Shown: in pieces, positions 9,117-21,100 of the stretch
Position numbering within the stretch: position 1 is the stretch's first letter
Layout of the letters: every line of letters begins with the position of its first letter
NCBI GenBank assembly: GCA_004794655.1
Contig: SMMW01000522.1
Coordinates: 3,348,001-3,412,000, forward strand
Length of the DNA: 64,000 bases
Source of the DNA: Marisa cornuarietis
Lineage: Eukaryota; Mollusca; Gastropoda; Architaenioglossa; Ampullariidae
Direction: 5' to 3'
Notes under the pieces: model-generated
The model's database searches: none
What the model was told of the DNA's origin: nothing
Seen by the model: the letters and a program-made list of their open reading frames with translations, nothing else
Program-made: the position numbers and the translations under genes

Positions 9117-12100
9117 GTAAGATGCACTTTTTGTATATGTATATAAATAAAGTATACCGCTTATTTTACCTTACTGAACAAAACATGTATGACATTACAT
9201 TTAGTAAATAGTTATATTTGCAATCATTGTTCAGGGAAGTTGAGCCTTTCTCTTGACAGTCACAGTGTTGACATCCTAGCGAAGTTTCCTATCAAAGCTG
9301 GCGACAGATAGTATTTTAGCTATATCCACAATCCATATCCTCATGGTGAATGACAGTTGTGGCACTGGGAGAAGAACTTTTCATGGTGACAAGCATGTGT
9401 GAATGGATCCAAAAATCATCAGTCATGAAGTTCAAAAATATTTAAAAAAATCTTTTGATACTATATAAGTGAAATATACAAAGTAACTCAGTATTAGACA
9501 TGCATAAACTTTATATATGCTTTTGTAGTCAAAATTAGTGTTTAATTGAAAAGTTAATACTGAGTTAATCTAAGCATGTTGCCCTGAAATCTAATTGTGT
9601 ACTTCTTTCAGATAAAAGAAAATATATATTTGACTGGATACTTTGCTTAGCTGATAGATAAAGAAGATTGTCTCAGAATAATCTCCAAATGGAACTGTGG
9701 TTTCCTCCCTTATTCTGATACCTGTTTTCATAAAGCCACTGCATTCTAATAGCCCAGTTATTCAAATTTTGAAAAAAAAAAAAGCAAACCGTAAATTTTG
9801 AAAAAAGACATTTTTACATTATAAACAAATGGAATTTACAAACAGAATTCAATCATACAGAGAAAGAGACATGAAATTCAAGTGTTACTTATGTTTTAAA
9901 TTCAAGATCAAGCTGAGGAATTAAGGCAGAGAGGAAGGTGGGTTTTAGTGAAGGTAAGAGGGAGCAACATCCCGGGAACTATTCTCAGTCTGCAGACTCT
10001 GTTGACCTTTCATCAAGATTTCAATCTGTTGGATTTCTTTCATTAGATATCAACTATTATGTGTTTTGCTAGGATGTCATTTTTAACTAGGATTAGTACA
10101 TTAGAGGTTATTCTTGGAGATGTCATCTCCATTCCACTGCAGCACACTCAACAGCCTTTGCCCTGCATCCGCATTTTTGTTGTAGCCAGTCACAATCGGT
10201 GATGACTGGTGGCTTGTGTTGGGCACCCTTGAGGCAAGGGGTCCAGCACTCTACCACCCAGCAAGTGGTAGAACATCATGTTCTGGGGCGCTTTTGTTTG
10301 TCATTTTAGTGGTGATGTGTTGTGATGTGTTTTCCACCTTTAGCAATGACAATAACCAACTTTATTAATCCCAATGGGCAATTTAAACATTGATTTTAAG
10401 AAGTGAGTGGATTCTTTTCTTTTGTTACTAGCCATTCATGACTGAGTTAAACTGGAGTTCATCTGAAAGTGTAAAACCGGAAGAATATGACATGAAAACA
10501 GCAGAAGGTAAAACTAAGTTTTGTGCTTCCTGTGCATGCTGCAAAGAAAAAATGATTTAAACTATTGTGTTTAACACCCTTATGCACATAATGAACGCCA
10601 ACATATTGTGTGGATGGTGCAGCAGTATGCTGTACTCAGAAAATCCTAGAATCAATAATAGCTTGCACTATGGTACTGCAACCTTCAAAGTTTGCATAAA
10701 TAACATTCTTAATTACTGATAGGGACTATGAACAGTTACATGGGGAAACCCAAGAATATGTGAAAAATTACATTTCAAAAATATGCAGTCATTCACACAT
10801 GCCACATGCCCTGTAATGAGAGAAAGACTAGTGGTGTCCATCACTGCTCACATTTCTTCTCTCCACTATCCTGACTTTTAGCACCTGAAATGCACTTGAG
10901 AATCTTAGTTTCTTTTCTTCTGATAATGGTGTAATCTTCCTTTCTCTGTTACTGATTTGCAGCAGGTCCTACAAAAGCGCAAAGACTCAGCACTTGGCCT
11001 TGATAACATTCCTTTTCAGCTTCTGACTCATCTTCCACTGGTTTTAAAACATCTATTCCAGCTTTTTATAGATTCTGGCCACATTCCTGTTATTTAAAAC
11101 TATCGCCTATTGTACCTATCCCCAAAATTTAATGTCCAGTGATCCTAATGATTTCAGATTGGTCGCTCTTACATCACCTATCCTGAAAAACACTTGAAAA
11201 ATTGTAAGGAGTGAGGTTATTTTTTTCAAAGAGAATTGCCAGAGTTTGCCCTTCACTGCCTGTCTCTGTTCAGGTAGGCGATGCCGATGTTCTTTTTTGT
11301 TACTTCAACATTTAATTTAGGTTACATAATGTCTGCTGACATGTCTCTTGAGAAGCATGTTTCTCACATCTGTCGTTCTGTATACCATGAGCTCCGGAAG
11401 ATCAGCTCCATTCGCCATACTCTGTCCATCTCAACCACCAAAATTCTCATCTGCTCATTTGTTCTATCTAAACTAGATTACTCCAACTCTCTTCTTGTTG
11501 GCTGTCCACAATACCTCATTGATAAGCTTCAGAAAGTTCAGTACTCAGCTGCTCGTCTGGTTTTCCAGATTTGCAAATCTGAACATGACACACCGCTTCT
11601 TCACTCTTTTCATTGGCTACCAATTAAAGCTAGGATAGACAACAAGGTTTCAACTCTATGTTAGGGATTCTTTGAAGGCTCCTTCCCCTACTATTTTACT
11701 GAAATCTTGTCTGTCCACACCCCTGCCCGAAACCTTCACTCCTCATCAGACTCCCGCATTCTATCCCTCCCTCCCACAAAGACAGTCACATAGGGACAAT
11801 GAAAATTCTCCCTCTGTGGTGCTAAGCGGTGGAACTCCCTTCCACATCACATTCACGACTCTGACTCGAAGGCCACATTCAAACACTCTCTGAAAACAGA
11901 TCATTCCACAAAGTACTATCCCTGAATTACTATTCTTAACTCCCTTGCAAAACTGTCTGTCATGCTAACCATCATGTAATGACTCCATCTCACACTGTTT
12001 ACAGTACCTATATCCCTTTATACCTTCATCCATTTCTTTACGCTCAGTCTTCCCTAATTGCCTACCGACAATAGGCAGGGTGGAGATCACAGACGGTGCC

Positions 12101-15100
12101 AACTACTTGACCGCTAGTTGTTAGCACCGCGTGTACCCCTACCTTCCCTCGGATGGGGGAAACCATTCTCTTTTCTGGCGCCTTTAGTCGGACACAGGGT
12201 GACATCCCCCTGATGCTGCCACAGGGTCGCCCTTTCCCTACATGTGTAGCATCTCAAGAAACAGTGGCAGGGGTGGTGTAGTGGTCATCTTAAGTACGCC
12301 TTTGTTGTCAGTCAGCTTGTTGTTGGCACTCGATTTGAGAGGTCGTGCGATGACTATATCCGTGGAAAATGCCAGCGGGAGCTAAGAAACGTAAAGTTGA
12401 TTCTGACTGTCACAATTTTCAGGAGAAGTGGACGAATTTGTACTTTTTCTGCAACAAGAGGAGAAGTCCTAGTGCCTCATTTATAAGGAGGCTGTTGCTG
12501 TGTTGAAGGAGCACAATATTTAGCGACATTATGAAACCAAACACAAGCTTACGTGTGATCAATGTGTTGGTTTGTGTCTCTAACAGAAAATCACCAGATT
12601 GCATGTTCAACAAAAGAAGAAATGACAACGAAGCGGCTGTTCGAGCAAGTTTCCGGGTGTCTCACATATTGAGTAAGGAAGCTAAACCATTTTCTGAAGG
12701 TGAATGTGTGAAAAAAGTGCATTCTGCCTGCAGTGGAAGAATGATGATCGGAAAAACGAGTGCAAAGAAGCTGTCAGCTTGTCACGAATGACAATCACAA
12801 GATGAGTGGAAGATTTGGGAAGTGATCTTATGTTGCAACTGAAGTCAAAAGCAGGTCAGTTTGAAATGTTTTTGATTGCTGCAGATGAGTCTACAGACGC
12901 AAGTGACACTGCAATTATTAGTGTTCATTCGTGGAATAAACACTACATTTGAAATTACTGAAGAACTGGCAGCGATGAAAAGCATGAATGAAACAACCAC
13001 TGGCAATGATTGTTCAGAAAAGTGTCGGAAGTTATTGATGAGCTTGGTCTGGACTGGAGTAAATTGACGGGAGTGTTGAAACACTTTTTTGACTTGAGGT
13101 ACGAGATTGATATCTTCATGACTGAACAATCAAAACAGCTTCTGGAGCTTAGCGACCCCTCATGGCTGTGGGGTTTAGCAATCCTGTGCGATTTGACCGC
13201 GTATTTAAATGAACTTAATCTCAAGCTCCAAGGCAAAAAAACAAGCTCATTTGTCATGTGTATGCAGACATAAGTGCATTTCAAGCTAAACTGAAACTGT
13301 TCATACAAAAAACTGAAAGAGAACAGTTGGTTCACTTTCCAACATGCGTTGCACTACGTAAGGAATAGATTGGTGTTCGTTTCTCCAAAGGAAAAATGGT
13401 TCAACTTCTCAAGCTCCTGAGTGAAAATTTTGGAGAACGGTTTTCAGATTTCCACCAAATAAAAGATGACATTCATTTGTTTGAAAATCCCTTTTCAGCT
13501 GACGTTTCCACAGCGCCAAGTGATTTACAGCTGGAACTGACTGAGTTACAATGCCAGACATCGCTAAATAATCTCTTTTGAGAAAAAGCGTTACCATAGT
13601 TTTACGCAGCATAATTTCATTTTTAACGTCAGCATGATTCTGGCAGAACCGCCATGTTCTGGCCCGCAAGATGTTATATCATGTCAATTACGGCCCTCGG
13701 GTGTGAAAAGGTTGGGCACCACTGGCCTATATGTATCTTACTGTCCACTGTTATCCTTCACTTATCATTATTGGTCTGTGCAGAGTGTATGATCTATCTT
13801 GGTCGTAATGCTAGGTGTTATAAGTTTACATTATTATTATTAGGACTGCTGTTGATCAATATTTTGACCTGCTACAGTTTGCCTATAGAGCTGGAAGAGG
13901 TGTAGATGATGCTAAGCACTCTGTACAATCATCTGGAGAAACCTAGAGCTAATGCCAGGCTTCTCTTTGCTGATTTTTCTTCTGCTTTTAACACTATGCA
14001 ACCTCACTTGTTAGTAAAGAGGACAGTTTCAGACTTCTATCTATGTATCCCTCCAACTAACTCTCTGGATCCTGGACCTTTTAACAACTAGGCAGCAAAA
14101 GATTCCTGTTAATGGTCTTCTCTCAGATCCTGTTGTACAGGTCCCCCTTAAGGCTGTTGCTTGTTCCCACTACTATTCATACTATATACTAACAGTTGTA
14201 GAAGCACTATGGATAGGGGATTTCTTATAAACTTTGGTTATAGCAGTGCCTTGCTGTCACTTTTGTATGATAATGAACATAGTCATAGTGGTGCTCTTTT
14301 TGACTTTGTGTGCTGATGTGATGAACATTTCCATGTCTTGATTGCCTCAAAGACAAAGGAAATGATCTTTGACTTTAGGATGAACAAGCCTGATGTAAGT
14401 CATCAGTACTATCCATAATGATGCCATCAAGATAGTCAGCTCTTACAAATATTTAGGTACTATCTTTGATAACCAGGTTAAATGGGACATCAACACTGAC
14501 ATGAACCTCTGTAAGAGCCAGCTACGCCTGTACCTCCTACAGAAACTCAGGTCTTTCTCTGTCAGCTCTGTCAATTTCACTCAGTTCTATCAATCCTTCT
14601 TTGAAAGGCTTATCATTTTTTCTTTTATCTCTTGGTTCCACAACTTCTCCCTAGGTAACAGAACAGTCTTGTCTCCCTTGTTCATAACTGTTCCAAGATC
14701 AGCGGAACCAGGCAGAGGGACTTAGCAGTCTAAAGAAATCAGCAAATTATTAAAAAGGCATCCTGTATCCTCAATATTCCTGATCATGTGTTGGTATGTG
14801 AGTTCTCTCTCTTGTGATCAGGCTGCAGATATGCAATGCCTGTATATGCAGAACAAATCATCACCGCAACTCATTCATTCTACCTACCATACATTTGATC
14901 ATTTCTACTGGCCATGATGTTGTGTTAGCCTGAGGTAATCTAATGCAGTGCTCCAACTGTACTGTTGCTGTGTGTGTATATATATATATATAGAACTTAT
15001 TCACTGTAGTCAACATATATATGTATGTACTTATCTGTATATTGCTAGGGCATGAGCACTACTTGTAATATGAAGCAGTATTGAAGCAGATTTTCTGTGT

Positions 15101-18100
15101 CTCTTTAACATTTAGGAATGAAATAATTATGTATCCTTTTTTTAACAGATCAAAAACATCTGCTTGATGAAACGCAAGTATACTCAGCATATAGCAGCCC
15201 TGAAGGTAGGTGCTTTTCCAAAACAGTATTACAAATGTATTTATGATCATTTTAATCAATGTGAGTGCCAGCTTTATTGCTTATGCACTCCTATGAGCTG
15301 CTGGGAACAAATAATCCTTCTGGGTTTGTCTTTCTTAATCAGCCCCAGTGTGGGGATCTCGTGATTGGACATCCAAACCACAATTATCGACATAATTAAC
15401 TATATACCAACAGAGAGAATGAAATGGTAGAAGAGGCTTGCTCCATCTAATAATAATAATAACAGGATTAATATAGCGCATTTCCCCACAGGGAGGCGAG
15501 CTCAATGGGCTTTACAAGATACAAGGGGCAGTAGGTAGTGATGCCTAATGACATAAAAGGGCATCACCATCAGACTTCTAACCACCATAGTGTGTATCTG
15601 GCTCCTGTGTATAGGCGTGTGTGTGAATGTATGGAGCCTGTTATTAAGTTGGTAAAGCATTGGATGGATGAAAGATGTTTTCAAGGTTGTTTTGATTGCA
15701 TTGTGTGGGATGTTTTTTTAGGATTCATGCAGGCCTAGATGAGTTAACAGATGCTTCTTCTTACATTTCTGATTCATCTGCACCAAGTAAAACTACTGTG
15801 ATATTTCCTAATAACAACCCTTGGATAACTAAAGATTTGAAAGATATGCTAAATAAAAAATATGTTTTCTTCACCGAGGATGCCTTGGCAAAGAAATCAG
15901 CAAAAAGGGATGTGAGGAAAGGGCAAAAAGAGTATAAAGACTAGATAGAATTACATTATTGTGCCGGCCACCTTTGTTATGCTTGGCAAAGGCTTAAGTC
16001 AATGGCTTCCAATAATCTGAAAGTGGCTCATACAAGAAAATCAGACTTAATGTCATAAATGATGAGGACTTGCCTAATGTTTTGAATAAATTTTGCACAG
16101 CTTGAGAGCATGATTTTTCTGGCAAGGTCAGGGAACTTAGTCAGTCGCTTATTTTTGAGAAGAACATAGTTATCCTCCAAGTTTGTGTGACAGAATTATT
16201 GAAACAGGTTAATAAGGCACAGAGGCCAGATGGGATCTATGAGTGTGTCTTACATGGCTGTGCCCTTCAGCTGGGCGGAGTGTTTCAACACCTCTTTCAG
16301 CTCTATCTTGATTCAGTCCATATTCCAGCCCTCTGAAAACTTTCTAACATTGTTCCACTTCGCAATGTGAATCCCAATCAACCTAATGATTTTTGGGGGT
16401 AACCGGTCGTTTCGACTAGGGTCGATTCGACTAGGGTCAGTTTGACTAACGATCATTTCGACTAGGGTCAGTTCGAATAAGGTCGGTTCGACTAAGTCGT
16501 TTCGTCTAACGGTCGAGTCGTCTATAGGATGCATGAAATGCTATAGGACACGGGCCGCTTCTTGACAGCCTGCCTCCTCGCATCTCTCACTTCAACTTTC
16601 GTTATAAGGTGCATCGGGGATGGGGGGTTGTCTTATGTTGTACCCGCCTTACCTGTGGCTGCACCCCTGTACGGTGCTGCGCGGGTTTCCATTAATTTGT
16701 TCATTCTGCAGGGACGTTTATTTGTATGTATTATCTTGACATTATTTTTGGCAGTGTTCGTGCTTTCTTCTTCTCTCTTACAATTTTCTTCCATCTTTAA
16801 TAAACGCGTGTTTTTTACTGTTCCCACGTGTGCGTGTCAATTTTTAAACTTAGGGACGGTTGAATACGTCGCCGGCATCGGGCGTTTGAGTGTTTGTTGA
16901 GTCTGTGTGACAATTAGCACTATTTACATGATAGATTTAAATCGTTTATTAACATTCAAATCACTTCAATTTTTTTCCATTTCATGCGTCCTATAGATGA
17001 CTCGACCGTTAGACAAAACGACTAAGTCAAACCGACCTTAGTCGAACTGACCCTAGTCGAAACAACCCTAGTCGAATCGACCGGGAACCATTTTTGGGCA
17101 ATAGCTTTATAAATTGCTGTTGTTAATAATAAAAACATGTGATTTTGATAGCTCACAAAGGAGCATGCTCCCAGCACTTAAGACTAGTAGGAGACATGGA
17201 CAGAATATGAAGGACTGATGAAGAAACAATTATGCAGACAAGTAATAAAAGACAAACATAGAAGATACAAAGAGGAATCAGGGAACAAACAGTAAGGATG
17301 AAGAATGTCAAATCTGCAGAGGAAGACAAGCAGGCAGACTAGTCATTTGACTATAATCACAACTGTTGATAACTATGGAAGGAAAGAGAGCTCCACTGTT
17401 TTGCAGCACATTAACTAACAAGCCAATGACCATATGTGGTTGCTCTTGTGATAGGGATAGAGAGTGTATGGTTATTAGGTGAAGAGCAGAGTAGTCTGAC
17501 TGGGATGTAGGGAAATAGAAAAACACAGTACCGACAGTTGGAACTGAATGTAAGAGGAGATGGGTAGCCAGAAAATGAAAGAGAACATGGTCCCGTTTCC
17601 TAGCTCTAAGCACCAGATATGAGGCAGAGTACTGTACTTTCTGGAGTTTATGGAGAAGTATGCAGGGCAGCCTGCAAGCAAGAAATTTCAATAATCAAGC
17701 CAAGACAGAACAAGCACACAGATAAGAGTGGCAGCAGCACTTGTAGAGAGAATGTGGTGGATGACACTGATCTTACAGAGCTCATAATAGGCAGACTGAC
17801 AGACAGCTGTAACTTGACTATCAAGGATCATGTCTGCAGTAACGATAAATCTGAGAATCAGACGGACGACCCAAAGATGATGTTGGTGTTGCCCACCTTG
17901 AGGTATTTGGGTGGACAGATGTTTGGCCACAGGGCTAGCTTTTGTAAGTCCCAAGCCTGTTGCTTCTGTCTATATTGGTCTTTCTCCTGTTTTCCTTTTC
18001 TCTAACATCTTCTTTCCGATTGGTCTTTTTTTCTCTATGGCCTCCTTTAAGCCCCTGCGTTTACCATGCAGGGCGACCTGTTTTTGTGGCGGAAAGGTTC

Positions 18101-21100
18101 CCAGAGGTTGAGGTCCCTGATGGGTTGTGGCCCATCATATCAACACACCTCTTTGACCTGGAGCTTGCCTAGACAATTGACTGGTTGAGCATTGCCCTAG
18201 CTTTGCTAAAAGGCTGTTGCCAGGGTCAGTCTAGTTTTTCTTTCTGAAGGTCAGAGTATACTCCATCTGTATCCCTGGTGCGACCCTTCTTGAAATAACC
18301 TAATCGGTACTGCTGGGTCACATCCCCTTACACACCTCATTCACAGACTTCAGAAAGTACTGAACTCTGGTGCATGTCTAGTGCTCAAAGTGTGAAGAGG
18401 TGGCCTGTAACATGCAGTGATTTATTTTTGGACTCTCTGTGTACATGGGTGGGAAGCATCATGAAAAGTGTACCTGGCAGTGGTTGGTTAGGACTGTCAA
18501 TGGTAATTGGTGTAGGCCTGTAGGATATCGTAAAAAGTTTTTCCCTTCAAGGGGTTTATAAGAGCAGAGCTGAGACAGGACGACAGGACAGAAATGCTAG
18601 AAACTTAAGTCGGCAACACAACAGAATGAGAGAGAGACAGATGCAGTACTTTGTTGCTGCTCATGATGCAATGGTGAAACTTGCTGTAGAGGCATTTCTG
18701 CAGCCGTGGCATTTCTTCAAGCCTAATCAATAGAGTACTACATTTGTTAGCTCTCCTGCTGCACCTGGTTGATTGTTTGGGAGAACGTTACTTACAACAG
18801 GTGAGGTGCAAAGAAGCGGTTGGTGAATATGCCAAAGTGCTGTGTAATTTGCCATGGTATTAAGTTTCTTCCTGGTGGTACAATTCATCAAAGGATTGAG
18901 AAATCATCATGTCTGCCAGTAGACATCCAGGCATTTGGCCAGCCATAGGTTCCTCATCTTCGTCAACCTCCTCAAGATAGCACAGCAATGTGGAGAGAGA
19001 GGAGGAGGGTGGCAATGATAGAAAAGAAGCAATAGACCAACTAACAGCATGCATCAGACATCTAGCAATGGAAACAGCCTCCCAGCCCTGTGGTGTGAAA
19101 CAAAGTGATTTCCCTGCTAGACTAGCAACGCTAATGCGTTACTGGTACTGGTGTTACAAGTGGCTCTATCTGTGACAACAGCAGGCATGAGGTGGCAGCT
19201 AGTGGGCAAGGCTTCCCAACAACAGCTTTGACAGGTGGGGTGGAAGGCCACGTGGAGGTGATCCCTGAGTAACAACATGGATGACCATGCACAAACTGGT
19301 CAGCACTTGATGGATTCACAGTTACTTCATGCTCCTATACCATTATGCACACACAGGAGAAAGAGAGGCAGAAGGAAAAGGTTCTGTAAGTGGTTCAATG
19401 TGACCGAAGGAGGTGGCTTCATTGCACCTAATGATGGTGGTGAGTAACCTGGGTGTGTTTGTGCATCCGTCAACTATTCACTAGACAGCTTTACCCAGCT
19501 TGGACAAGGGAGTTGATAGAGTTCAATGCCAAACCTTCAGACAAAGGGATTAGAACTACATTCATCTGTGGTTGTGCAGGAGCCAAATGCTGCAGCAGCC
19601 ACTGCCAGCTGATGTATAAGAAAGTGTTAAGGTGTTACAACTGGAGAAATTGCAAATCACTTTGCTGCCATATGCCCATATGAAGATCTCACATTTTATA
19701 AACAAAGACCTTTTGTTGCTGAGGTGTGTTTAACATCAAGGTTTGGAGCAGCTGTTGGTACTATTTACATGTCAAAGAAAAGATTTATATTTAAAAAATT
19801 TCTGAATCTGATGCTAGAGACTTGGCTGGACTTTTTCATCAGTTGTTTCTTCCTATACTTAGTTGTAACTTTAGTTGATATGCATTTAGATCCTGTGTGT
19901 TCATCATTGATTGAGCTTCGGTTTCTGCTGTGTTTTTATGATCGACCGTAGGAATCATATTGATTTTTGTTCTTTAACAATTCTTTGGAGCGTTGCCAGT
20001 GTCAGCCATTACTTTCTTAGCTTCAGCATTCCATACGTATGGAAACCACATTAACCTCTCATTGGAACATTTTGATAACATGCAGTTATTTTAATTATGA
20101 CTGACTTTGTTGTACATGGCACTTATTCTGATTTCACTGTATCTTTCTCCAGCTCCTTTGTTCTTGTTCCCAGATCTACTGTTTGATCTACAACTACAGA
20201 CTTTGCATTTTCTAAGTGATCATGAAGATCCTAGCTTATCGAGGATAATTTGCTTTATGGACAAGAACTATTTCCAGTTATATATTGATCTTCTTTTATC
20301 CCATACTAATACTGACTTTGTAAATCTGAACTATGAGCTTTAGATCTTGACCTCTTGCACATCGTAGTCTGTGAAAAAATCATCTGTGAAAACTGACAAA
20401 CTGCTGAACCCGTTGGCACTATTATATTGGTGGATTTGCACTGCTTCTCTTCTGATGGCTTGTAAACTCATTTTGGTTTTTCGAATAGGCATTCTACTCA
20501 TTTTGGTTTTTCAAATAGGCATTCTGCAGACAACCCAATTAGCAGCCAAAAAAACCCCCAACAAATAAGACTATCATTCTATGACTGGACATATAGTGTG
20601 GAGAGAAACATTTGCAGCCTGGATCACAGTTTTTTAAATGATTTACGCATGCTGGAGCAGCTTCTTGTTAGATATCATTCATGTTATCTGGCATTCTCTA
20701 GACAACAATGCTGCATGTTATGTTGCATGTGTCCATGTCTGTTTTTCTTTCTTTTTTTTGTACAGCGCCATGAACCTGACTATAAGACCGGGATATGGTG
20801 TTTTCTAAATTCACTTTATTATATGCTCATTGGCTTTTTAGCTTTGGTGCAGCAAAGCAGTGAAATAAATGCTCTTCCATTTTATATATGTTACTTAGCC
20901 ACCTTTAAGTCTTTTAAACATGCATTACAAACACACCTTTTGCATTAGCACTATTTCTGAAAACAGTCCAATTAATTCTACTAAACCCATTCTACTATTT
21001 TTGTTCTCTTGATTAGTCTGTTTTGCTAATATCTTTTCATTGATTACTTTTTAGCTAATTCTTTGTTGTTACTGTTACCTCTGTGTCTTTTCCTTCATAC

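Larger units (their letters stand above)
16398..17089. mobile_element. Foldback transposon 1, 692 bp, 9-bp target duplication
   Basis: The left arm (16398-16540) and right arm (16978-17089) are inverted copies. Each is made of degenerate 15-bp units with core TTCGACTAGGGTCAG. The outer ends are GGTAACCGG on the left and GGTTCCCGG on the right (read inward). The perfect direct repeat ATTTTTGGG flanks it at 16389-16397 and 17090-17098, and removing one copy restores a LINE RT motif. The roughly 437-bp middle has a 112-codon plus-strand frame with hydrophobic stretches but no recognisable transposase, so it is non-autonomous. The architecture resembles Drosophila FB and sea-urchin TU elements; the 9-bp duplication also fits Mutator-like elements. 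Confidence 0.88.

Noticed and set aside
16562..16900. 112-codon ORF in foldback 1 as a gene
   Set aside because: No recognisable domain and low-complexity hydrophobic stretches; likely fortuitous within a non-autonomous element.
19360..19700. Functional cold-shock gene
   Set aside because: In-frame stops (after PNDGGE and after STIH) and frame changes break the domain; no splice sites would repair all of them.
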